From Flavipsychrobacter stenotrophus (GTDB lineage: Bacteria; Bacteroidota; Bacteroidia; Chitinophagales; Chitinophagaceae), in assembly GCA_947371715.1 (NCBI GenBank), contig CANBQQ010000235.1:1-5685 (forward strand): DNA of 5,685 nt, written 5' to 3'. The number at the start of each line of letters is the position of its first letter. The stretch's first letter is position 1. A program made the position numbers and the translations under genes. Shown piece after piece: positions 1 to 5,634 of this stretch. Under the pieces are notes generated by a model. It worked only from the letters and a program-made list of their open reading frames with translations, was not told the origin of the DNA and searched no databases.

Positions 1-861
1 ACCCGCACGTTCAACGTTACCGAAATGGTGCCAATGTTGCATAGCGAATCGCTCAACCCATTGGCCATCTCAGGAATAGTATTCATAATGGTGGCGCTAG
101 GCTTTAAAGTGTCTGCAGCGCCTATGCACACCTGGACTCCCGATGTTTATGACGGTACACCAACTGCATTTACTGCGTTCATGGCAACCATAGTAAAGGC
201 CGGTGTATTCTTTGCATTCCTTCGTTTATTCCACGTTTCATTTGGCAACATTAGCGAGCATTGGCTAATGATACTGGCAATTGTTACAGCATTGACTTTG
301 CTCATAGGTAATGTCACGGCGGTATACCAGCAGAGCGTAAAACGTATGCTCGCTTATTCCTCAATAGCACAGGCAGGTTTTATGCTGTTCTCTGTGTTGG
401 CAGTAAGCTCGAACATTGCATGGAACGGTATCATACTTTATGGAGTAGCCTACAGTGTTGCAACAATAGGTGTGTTTGCCGTACTGGTAAAAATGAAAGA
501 CTACACTTACGATGGCTTTAACGGCCTGGCTAAGAAAAACCCATTACTGGCATTTGTGACTACAATATTCTTGTTCTCATTGGCAGGTATACCACTTACA
601 GGTGGTTTCATGGCCAAATACTACGTATTGCTTGCGGTTATGCACCAGGGCAATATGATGTGGCTGGTGATCTTTGCATTGCTCATGGCTGCTATCAGTG
701 TTTACTACTATTTCAGAGTGATCATCGCTATGTACTTCAAGCAGGGCGATCCTGAACTTACATCAGAAGTAACCATGGGCGATCAGGTATTGCTCATTGC
801 AACTACCATTATTGTAATTCTCCTGGGTGTAATGCCGCATTGGTTCTTGATGCCTGCATAA
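1..861 (+). CDS. nuoN: NADH-quinone oxidoreductase subunit N (NuoN), C-terminal part, 5' end outside window
   Basis: This is a proton-pumping membrane subunit of respiratory complex I, which transfers electrons from NADH to quinone. The frame is open from base 1, so the gene starts upstream; 286 residues are visible, somewhat over half of a typical NuoN of about 460-490 residues. The fragment is a run of hydrophobic helices. Family hallmarks are FKVSAAPMHTWTPDVY (about residues 35-50 of the fragment), the TIVKAG helix, VKRMLAYSSIAQAG (about 113-126) and the late GIPLTGGFMAKYY loop/helix. Lysines at fragment positions 36, 66 and 206 match in order and spacing the conserved channel lysines of this antiporter-like family (the first two are 30 residues apart, as in E. 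coli NuoN). The tail is short and ends MPA. An internal ATG at 25 is not the true start. NuoL and NuoM share the fold, but the DVYDGTPTAFTAFMA stretch and the position at the end of an operon closed by a terminator favour NuoN. The rest of the nuo operon presumably lies upstream. Confidence 0.93.
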   Translation, partial: TRTFNVTEMVPMLHSESLNPLAISGIVFIMVALGFKVSAAPMHTWTPDVYDGTPTAFTAFMATIVKAGVFFAFLRLFHVSFGNISEHWLMILAIVTALTLLIGNVTAVYQQSVKRMLAYSSIAQAGFMLFSVLAVSSNIAWNGIILYGVAYSVATIGVFAVLVKMKDYTYDGFNGLAKKNPLLAFVTTIFLFSLAGIPLTGGFMAKYYVLLAVMHQGNMMWLVIFALLMAAISVYYYFRVIIAMYFKQGDPELTSEVTMGDQVLLIATTIIVILLGVMPHWFLMPA

Positions 862-885
862 GATACCATCTCGGTACAAAATATT

Positions 886-914
886 AACGGGGCAACTATT
901 AAAGTTGCCCCGTT
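886..914. terminator. Rho-independent terminator, probably bidirectional, between nuoN and the DinB-like gene
   Basis: A perfect 12-bp inverted repeat (AACGGGGCAACT / AGTTGCCCCGTT) encloses a 5-nt loop ATTAA. On the + strand it is followed by TTGCTTTT, giving a good intrinsic terminator 24 nt after the nuoN stop. On the - strand the same stem is followed by AATATTTTGT, a poorer but usable T-rich tail, and it begins 9 nt past the stop of the convergent gene. It therefore probably serves both genes, more strongly for nuoN. Confidence 0.88.
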
Positions 915-923
915 TGCTTTTCG

Positions 924-1442
924 TTATTGCTCCTGACTTCTGTCAAGCACCTCCTTTATCTTCTCTAGCTGATGCGTATGCCTTTGTGTATGGTAAATGG
1001 TAAACCATATAAACTCATACCGGGTTATGTAGCCCATACCCGGCATTTCAAAAGACATACACAATTCTGTCAGGTCAAGTGTTGTAATTGCATCAAGTGT
1101 ATCTGCACGTATTGCTGCTAATTTATTGATCAGTTCCTTTTTCTCTAACGGATCATTGGTAGGAATAATGAAATCAGGCGACTTCATCATATGCTCATAG
1201 TCAAGGAAAACCTTTTCCAACATCGCCTTATGTTGGTCATAAGGCCTGTCTGTTGGTTGGGTACCATTTCTAAGCACATGTCCCATGTTGTCCATTGATT
1301 TAAGCACATGATCGGTCACCTGTCCGGCAGTCCAGCTTCCTTCAAATGGTATTGTGTTGATTCCGGCTTGGTCTATCGACTTCAATACTGCTATAATATG
1401 TAGTAAAGTGGTGTCGTATCTGCTATAAGTTTCGCTGTTCAT
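924..1442 (-). CDS. DinB-superfamily protein (putative metal-dependent hydrolase or thiol transferase fold)
   Basis: This is a 172-residue soluble protein with the pattern of the DinB/YfiT four-helix-bundle superfamily. That family comprises small metal-binding proteins, some of which are thiol-dependent transferases or hydrolases; most have no known substrate. The visible signature is a first-helix region, then SWTAGQVTDHVLKS (residues 36-49) containing His45, and a late helix FIWFTIYHTQRHTHQ with His151 and His155. His45 plus the HxxxH pair form the usual three-histidine metal site, so the metal site looks intact. The C-terminal HTQRHTHQLEKIKE is the typical family ending. The ATG at 1442 is chosen because it gives a normal-length protein and lies just below a good Bacteroidetes promoter. 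No Shine-Dalgarno sequence is visible. The gene stands alone, convergent with nuoN and divergent from the signalling operon, so context does not indicate a substrate. Family assignment is fairly sure; function is unknown. Confidence 0.8.
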   Translation of the reverse strand: MNSETYSRYDTTLLHIIAVLKSIDQAGINTIPFEGSWTAGQVTDHVLKSMDNMGHVLRNGTQPTDRPYDQHKAMLEKVFLDYEHMMKSPDFIIPTNDPLEKKELINKLAAIRADTLDAITTLDLTELCMSFEMPGMGYITRYEFIWFTIYHTQRHTHQLEKIKEVLDRSQEQ

Positions 1443-1458
1443 ACAATTGGTTTTGCAG

Positions 1459-1487
1459 CAAAATTAGCACGCAACTACCTTTCCAAG
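1459..1487 (-). promoter_or_regulatory. Candidate Bacteroidetes-type promoter for the DinB-like gene
   Basis: Read on the - strand, TAATTTTG (1466-1459) matches the Bacteroidetes -7 consensus TAnnTTTG at every fixed base. CTTG (1487-1484) lies 17 nt upstream as a possible -33 box (consensus TTTG, usual spacing about 19). Transcription would start near 1452, leaving a leader of only about 10 nt before the ATG at 1442. The -7 match is good; the -33 match and spacing are weaker. Confidence 0.5.
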
Positions 1488-1671
1488 CGATGTGAAATCG
1501 ACCTTTTTCGGGGTAATTACGTCGTTGTTTTGTTGAGGTTATTGCTGGGGTTTTTAGACACAAAAAAGAGCAGAATTATTCGATCAGTATAAAATTTCAA
1601 TTAATATTTTATCTGAAACTACCGATTGTAACAAAAAATAGTTAGATTTATTCCTGATAATCAATATTTTA

Positions 1672-1708
1672 GAGTGCTATTTACATTATTTAGTAGGTGT
1701 GAGTGCTA
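1672..1708. repeat. Direct repeat GAGTGCTA, two copies 29 bp apart
   Basis: GAGTGCTA occurs at 1672-1679 and again at 1701-1708. The 29-bp period is close to three helical turns, which would place both copies on roughly the same face of the DNA. The second copy runs into the palindrome at 1704-1714. This could be a regulator site, but repeats of this size also arise by chance in AT-rich DNA. Confidence 0.3.
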
Positions 1709-1747
1709 ATAGCATTTTATAAAAGTGTGAACTGGCAATAAGTGTGT
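1695..1747 (+). repeat. Three imperfect copies of ARGTGTGW upstream of the Hpt gene
   Basis: AGGTGTGA (1695-1702), AAGTGTGA (1723-1730) and AAGTGTGT (1740-1747) are three similar words in the same orientation, 28 and 17 bp apart. Tandem direct repeats of this kind are often bound by response regulators or other activators. No regulator is identified, so this is only a candidate operator array. Confidence 0.3.
1704..1724. promoter_or_regulatory. Two abutting palindromes, TGCTA-A-TAGCA and TTTTATAAAA
   Basis: TGCTAATAGCA (1704-1714) is a perfect inverted repeat about a single central A, and TTTTATAAAA (1715-1724) is a perfect 10-bp palindrome directly beside it. Both lie about 80-100 bp before the Hpt start, a suitable position for an operator. 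They are too short to act as a terminator. The role is inferred from position and symmetry only. Confidence 0.3.
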
Positions 1748-1754
1748 ATATACA
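1745..1754. promoter_or_regulatory. Palindrome TGTATATACA
   Basis: This is a perfect 10-bp palindrome about 50 bp upstream of the Hpt start, overlapping the third ARGTGTGW word. It could be a dimeric regulator site near the promoter. Alternating purine-pyrimidine AT tracts also form such palindromes by chance. Confidence 0.25.
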
Positions 1755-1779
1755 TAGATGTGCGCATTTAGGACTGATC

Positions 1780-1790
1780 GTTTATTAAAC
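1780..1790. promoter_or_regulatory. Palindrome GTTTA-T-TAAAC just before the Hpt start
   Basis: A perfect inverted repeat with a single central T ends 11 nt before the ATG at 1802. If transcribed, it would sit in the leader next to the translation start. If bound by a protein, it would be placed to block transcription or initiation. It is short and AT-rich, so the significance is uncertain. Confidence 0.25.
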
Positions 1791-1801
1791 CAAGTCACGA
1801 C

Positions 1802-2140
1802 ATGTTATACAATATAGGTCAACTGGAATTTTTGTTTGCTGATGATCCGGATTTTTTGAAGGAGGTCGTCAGGCAATTTATAGAAGATGTGCTTGCGGCA
1901 GCAGCTGATATCACTAAAGCCTACACTGCAGGTGATTTTGAACAAGAGAAATATCATTTGCATCGTATAAAGTCGCCGGTAAATAATTTCGGCGTACTCA
2001 AGGTAGCAGCTATTGTAGACGCTCTTGAAGAGAGCGCGAATGAGCCGGTTACATCCACAGAACATACCCGGCTCATCGGGGAACTGCATGTGGAACTTGC
2101 AGCGGTAATTAACGAATTAAAAGAGAACCATTCTTTATAA
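1802..2140 (+). CDS. Histidine phosphotransfer (Hpt) domain protein
   Basis: This is a 112-residue stand-alone Hpt protein, a cytoplasmic four-helix bundle that carries a phosphoryl group between the receiver domain of a hybrid kinase and a final response regulator. The N-terminus (YNIGQLEFLFADDPDFLKEV, residues 3-22) is the usual Hpt opening, with the FLKEVVRQFIED helix, which supports the ATG at 1802 as the start. The active-site helix reads YHLHRIKSPVNNFG, with His54 as the predicted phosphoacceptor and Lys57 as the conserved lysine three residues on. Ser58-Pro59 replace the more usual Gly-Ser/Ala. A downstream helix, VAAIVDALEES, and a last long helix complete the fold. There is no kinase or receiver domain. 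The gene lies 19 nt before the FIST gene in an apparent operon with it and the hybrid kinase, so the kinase receiver (Asp441) is its likely phosphodonor. The recipient is not encoded here. No strong ribosome binding site is visible, as is normal in Bacteroidota. Confidence 0.85.
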   Translation: MLYNIGQLEFLFADDPDFLKEVVRQFIEDVLAAAADITKAYTAGDFEQEKYHLHRIKSPVNNFGVLKVAAIVDALEESANEPVTSTEHTRLIGELHVELAAVINELKENHSL

Positions 2141-2159
2141 CCCCCAAAAGTATAGGCAT

Positions 2160-3302
2160 ATGTTTGTAAGGCAACAACAGTTTATTAATAAGGAATGGAC
2201 AAATGTGCATACAGCCCCGGGTTTTACCAACACAGGGTGTAGCCTTGTTCTTGTCTTTGGCAGCGGAGAAGAGATCATCAAACCGGATGTGTATGCAATG
2301 CTGAAAAGCGAATATCCTAACGCCGAAATAGTTATCGGCTCAACAGCCGGTGAGATAATTGATGAATCTGTTTACGATGACACTATAGTGGTCACCGCTG
2401 TAGCATTTGAGCGTACCCAACTAAGAAGTGCATCACTCAATATGAATGACTATGCATCCAGTTATGATGCGGGAGCAGCATTGATGAAGCTACTGGACGC
2501 GGAAGATCTGGCATCTGTTTTTGTATTGAGCGATGGCGCGGTGGTCAATGGTAGCGAACTGGTAGCAGGGTTGAATGAAAACAATACTAATAAAGTATCT
2601 ATTGCCGGTGGACTTGCAGGTGATGCTGCTCGCTTTCAGCAAACATTTACCGGTCTGAATGCTGTACCATCGGCAGGCAATGTGGTCGCTATTGGGTTTT
2701 ATGGTTCACACCTTGCTGTAGGTCACGGATCAATGGGTGGATGGGATGAATTCGGGCCTGAAAGGACCATTACCAAAGCAGACAAAAATGTGCTTTTGGA
2801 GCTGGACGGTAACAGCGCACTGGAATTGTATAAACAATACCTGGGCGACTATGTCAATGATCTGCCGGCATCTGCGTTGCTGTTTCCGCTATCACTAAAA
2901 GATAGTGGCAGCAAGAATGTAGTAGTGAGAACCATACTTGCCATTAACGAAGAATTGAGCTCAATGACGTTTGCAGGCAATATGCCCGAGGGTGGTAAGG
3001 TGAGATTGATGAAGGCCAATTTTGATAAGTTGATAGACGCATCTAATTTAGCCGCAGCCGGCACTGCAGTAGCAAATGTAGCCTCTAAACCGGATCTTGC
3101 TATCCTTATCAGCTGCGTAGGCCGTAAGCTTATTTTACAGCAACGCATAAGCGAAGAGGTAGAAGCAGCGAGAGACTTTTTTGGCGCAGAGGTGCCAATT
3201 ACCGGCTTCTACTCTTACGGAGAAATATCCCCGTTGAAAGAAAATATGTCGTGCGAATTACATAACCAGACAATGACCATTTTAACCCTTTCTGAGATAT
3301 GA
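2160..3302 (+). CDS. FIST-domain sensory protein (FIST_N + FIST_C), NosP-like candidate
   Basis: This is a 380-residue cytoplasmic protein built from a FIST_N domain (about residues 25-215) and a FIST_C domain (about 220-370), the usual length and order for the family. FIST_N marks are GSTAGEI (60-66), FVLSDG (121-126) and the IAGGLAGDAARFQQTF stretch (148-163). FIST_C marks are ISCVGRKL (317-324), RISEEVE, then GFYSYGEISP (349-358) and CELHNQT (365-371). There is no signal peptide or membrane helix. FIST proteins are ligand sensors; the proteobacterial member NosP binds haem, senses nitric oxide and inhibits its partner kinase NahK. Possible haem-ligating histidines here are His184, His189 and His368, but which of them, if any, binds haem cannot be told from sequence. 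The commonly seen Cys of the GCSTAGEI-type motif is absent. The gene sits between Hpt and hybrid kinase genes, and its stop overlaps the kinase start (ATGA), strongly suggesting a sensor-kinase pair. FIST identity is sure; nitric oxide sensing is inference. Confidence 0.92.
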   Translation: MFVRQQQFINKEWTNVHTAPGFTNTGCSLVLVFGSGEEIIKPDVYAMLKSEYPNAEIVIGSTAGEIIDESVYDDTIVVTAVAFERTQLRSASLNMNDYASSYDAGAALMKLLDAEDLASVFVLSDGAVVNGSELVAGLNENNTNKVSIAGGLAGDAARFQQTFTGLNAVPSAGNVVAIGFYGSHLAVGHGSMGGWDEFGPERTITKADKNVLLELDGNSALELYKQYLGDYVNDLPASALLFPLSLKDSGSKNVVVRTILAINEELSSMTFAGNMPEGGKVRLMKANFDKLIDASNLAAAGTAVANVASKPDLAILISCVGRKLILQQRISEEVEAARDFFGAEVPITGFYSYGEISPLKENMSCELHNQTMTILTLSEI

Positions 3303-4822
3303 GCCAATTACCTGAATCGGCACTGGAACTGCATAAAGTACTACAGAAGCAGATCGCTAAAAACCTCCCGGAAAAATTCTGGGGTGACGCGGAAGTAATG
3401 GCGTTCCTGTCTATAGTCAGCGGCTACTATAACACTGTTGAAAGAGATAAAAAGATCACAGAGCACGCCTTCGCTATCAGTGAAAAAGAATACCAGGCTG
3501 TAGTAACAGATATAACCAGCAAGAATAAGATACTACATGACGCCATGCTGCAATTGAAAGCAGCCATCGCCACACTTCAGCCGGAAGCGGCATCGGCATT
3601 TGATAACTCGGGTGAAGACCTGTCTGCTGTCATCAACTACCTTATGGAGCTCATCCTAAGATCAAAGGAGTTGGAGCAACACCTCATTCAGGCAAAAGAT
3701 GCTGCGGAGCGCGCTTCAAGTGCAAAGAGCGATTTCCTGTCGGTAATGAGCCATGAGATCCGTACACCACTAAATGCGATCATAGGGTACATTCACCTGC
3801 TTACTCAGGAAGATCCGCTGCCATCGCAGACTACCTACCTCAATATCCTCACCATTTCTGCCAAGAACCTGATGAGTCTTATTAATGATGTACTCGACTT
3901 CAGCAAGATAGAAGAGGGTAAGATCATTTTTGCAGATAGCGATATGGACTTGAGAAAATTGGTGCAGGATGTAAGGCTGGCTAATAAGATAAGAGCCGAT
4001 GAAAATGGCGATATACTTAAGGTAATGATGGATGAAGATGTGCCCCGCTATGTAAAGGGCGACATCACAAGACTCACCCAGATATTGAACAACCTGGTAT
4101 CTAATGCCATTAAGTTTACCAAAAATGGCAGGGTTACTATAGAATTGCAGTTGAAGTCTAAGAAGGGTAAATATGCTGAAATTTTGTTCCTGATAAAGGA
4201 CACCGGCATCGGCATTAGCAAAGAAAACCAGCAACTGATTTTCGAGCGATTTACCCAGGCACATAGCTACATTACAAGAGAGTATGGCGGTTCTGGCCTA
4301 GGCCTTACTATCATTAAGAAGTTGCTCAATTTACTCGAGAGTGAGATACATGTGGACAGTGTACCCGGCCAGGGATCTGAATTCTCCTTTACTCTCTTGC
4401 TTAAAGAAAGTGATGTAGTAGAAGACGAAGCGCCACAAAGCATCATCACCGGTGAAGAATTAAAAGGAAAGAAAATTCTATTGGTAGAGGATGTTGAATT
4501 CAACGCATTACTTGCCCGTAAAATGTTGCAGCGCTGGCAGGTAGATGCTACCCATGTAGTAAACGGCCTGCTGGCTGTTGAAGCTACGCGCAACAATGAT
4601 TATGATGCCATACTCATGGACGTGCAAATGCCGGTGATGGATGGTATTACAGCCAGCTCAGAGATCCGTAAATTCAACTCTGACGTCATCATCATTGCCC
4701 TTACCGCGTCTACCTCACCCGCTATGCAGGAAAAATTCAACAGTTTGGGAATAAGTGGCTTTGTTTACAAACCTATTGATGCAGACTATTTATACAAGAC
4801 ATTGGTAAGGCTTAGCCGATAA
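3299..4822 (+). CDS. Cytoplasmic hybrid sensor histidine kinase (HisKA-HATPase_c-REC)
   Basis: This 507-residue kinase has no membrane segment. Residues 1-105 are mostly helical and charged, without a recognisable PAS, GAF or other sensor. Residues about 107-148 look like a coiled-coil signalling helix. HisKA follows with the H-box SHEIRTPLNAIIG and phosphoacceptor His152. The ATPase domain has the N-box LNNLVSNAIKFT (Asn269), G1 DTGIGI (301-306), F-box FERF (315-318) and G2 GGSGLGL (330-336). The C-terminal receiver (about 391-507) keeps the acidic pair Glu397-Asp398, phosphoacceptor Asp441 in LMDVQMPVMDG, Thr469 and Lys491 (YKPI). All key residues are present, so it should be active. Phosphoryl flow is predicted as His152 to Asp441 to the Hpt protein (His54). 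The start ATG overlaps the FIST stop by 4 nt, suggesting translational coupling and a stoichiometric complex. Input probably comes from the FIST protein, as in NosP/NahK. The kinase class is certain; the pathway is inferred. Confidence 0.95.
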   Translation: MSQLPESALELHKVLQKQIAKNLPEKFWGDAEVMAFLSIVSGYYNTVERDKKITEHAFAISEKEYQAVVTDITSKNKILHDAMLQLKAAIATLQPEAASAFDNSGEDLSAVINYLMELILRSKELEQHLIQAKDAAERASSAKSDFLSVMSHEIRTPLNAIIGYIHLLTQEDPLPSQTTYLNILTISAKNLMSLINDVLDFSKIEEGKIIFADSDMDLRKLVQDVRLANKIRADENGDILKVMMDEDVPRYVKGDITRLTQILNNLVSNAIKFTKNGRVTIELQLKSKKGKYAEILFLIKDTGIGISKENQQLIFERFTQAHSYITREYGGSGLGLTIIKKLLNLLESEIHVDSVPGQGSEFSFTLLLKESDVVEDEAPQSIITGEELKGKKILLVEDVEFNALLARKMLQRWQVDATHVVNGLLAVEATRNNDYDAILMDVQMPVMDGITASSEIRKFNSDVIIIALTASTSPAMQEKFNSLGISGFVYKPIDADYLYKTLVRLSR

Positions 4823-4827
4823 GCATA

Positions 4828-5634
4828 CTATGGATGATAGTAGGCCATAGCACTAGGCATAAGGTCGCGTATATGTTGTATGCGACTTTCATCACTTGGG
4901 TGTGTACTCAACAACACAGGTGTGCTCGATCCGCCACCTTGTGCCTGCATGCGCTGCCAGAAGGTAATAGCCGCATTAGGATTGTAACCTGCTGATGCCA
5001 TAAAATACAACCCCGTTTCATCTGCTTCATTCTCTTGCTTGCGGGAGAAGGCTAATATGCCCAGGTTGCTGCTCAATCCAAATGCTGCATTGAACAATTG
5101 CTGTGTTTCGGCTGGTTTAGAAGATAACAGCACAGATAATGCCGCACCACCATATTGCAGCAGTAATTGCTGGCTCATACGCTCATTGCCATGTTTGAGC
5201 ACGGCATGTGCTATCTCATGGCCCATTACCACAGCCAGGTCTGTATCAGTAAGTGTTAATGGCATTATACCACTATACACAACTATTTTACCACCCGGCA
5301 GGCACCACGCGTTTACCTCAGCATTATTTACCAGGTTAAATTCCCAGTTGTAGTTCGTTATGAGGTTACTTTGCCCCTTATCTGCAAGGTATTGTTGTAC
5401 TGCGGCCGTCAACCTGGCGCCTACGCGCTGCACCATTTGTGCTGAAGCCGTGCCTGTTACAGGTGGATTAGTTGCTATAAATTCGTTGTACTGGCTTGCC
5501 GACAAACTCATTACTGTCGCATCATCCACAAGATCTAGCGTGTTGCGCCCATTGGCATTTTTATGGCAGGAGTAGATGCCGGTACTTATAGCCGCAAGCC
5601 CAAGTATAGAAAGGTAAGTGTATAGTGTTTTCAT
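4828..5634 (-). CDS. M48-family zinc metalloprotease, predicted lipoprotein
   Basis: This is a 268-residue protease of the M48 family (the group containing bacterial LoiP/BepA-like and mitochondrial Oma1-like enzymes), which acts in envelope protein quality control. The zinc site is HEIAH (residues 139-143, His139, Glu140, His143), with the third ligand Glu203 in the ENEAD motif. His245 in LLSTHPSDESRI is the conserved C-terminal histidine of the family. The upstream stretch NAWCLPGGKIVVYSGI (108-123) is also characteristic. The N-terminus is a lipoprotein signal: MKT, a hydrophobic core LSILGLAAISTG, then IYSC with Cys23 as the lipid-attachment residue, so the enzyme should be membrane-anchored and face the periplasm. 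I chose the ATG at 5634 because it gives a normal signal peptide; an ATG three codons upstream (5643) is also possible, and a TTG at 5679 would spoil the signal. Domain content and length are complete. It ends 5 nt from the convergent kinase gene and shows no functional link to it. Confidence 0.9.
   Translation of the reverse strand: MKTLYTYLSILGLAAISTGIYSCHKNANGRNTLDLVDDATVMSLSASQYNEFIATNPPVTGTASAQMVQRVGARLTAAVQQYLADKGQSNLITNYNWEFNLVNNAEVNAWCLPGGKIVVYSGIMPLTLTDTDLAVVMGHEIAHAVLKHGNERMSQQLLLQYGGAALSVLLSSKPAETQQLFNAAFGLSSNLGILAFSRKQENEADETGLYFMASAGYNPNAAITFWQRMQAQGGGSSTPVLLSTHPSDESRIQHIRDLMPSAMAYYHP

Larger units (their letters stand above)
1443..1801. other. Divergent intergenic region, AT-rich, no gene seen
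   Basis: These 359 bp lie between the divergent DinB-like gene and the Hpt-FIST-kinase operon. I see no convincing open reading frame and no tRNA or other recognisable RNA gene. The left end holds the candidate promoter of the DinB-like gene. The middle (about 1575-1670) is AT-rich, with a TCAAT..ATATTTTA word occurring twice. The right half (about 1672-1790) contains short palindromes and repeated words listed separately, and probably controls the signalling operon. No full TAnnTTTG box was found on the + strand; the nearest is TATTTTAG at 1665-1672, with one mismatch and no good partner box. The operon promoter is therefore unassigned. Confidence 0.6.

Noticed and set aside
1551..1566. TTTTT-AGACAC-AAAAA as a possible terminator hairpin
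   Set aside because: Only 5 A-T pairs with no GC in the stem, and it lies between divergent genes where no transcript needs to end.
1665..1672. TATTTTAG as a -7 promoter box for the Hpt operon
   Set aside because: One mismatch to TAnnTTTG, no convincing -33 partner, and about 130 bp from the start codon; too weak to annotate as a promoter.
3770..4264. Open frame of 164 codons on the - strand inside the kinase gene
   Set aside because: It lies opposite the conserved HisKA/ATPase coding sequence and shows no recognisable domain; it is a shadow of the real gene.
4826..4842. TACTAT-GGATG-ATAGTA hairpin as a shared terminator
   Set aside because: The stem is 6 bp and AT-rich, there is no T-tract on either side, and it overlaps the protease coding end; not a credible intrinsic terminator.
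5039..5575. Two + strand open frames opposite the M48 protease gene
   Set aside because: Both lie antisense to the conserved protease motifs, have Cys/Ser-rich low-quality translations and no domain; shadows.
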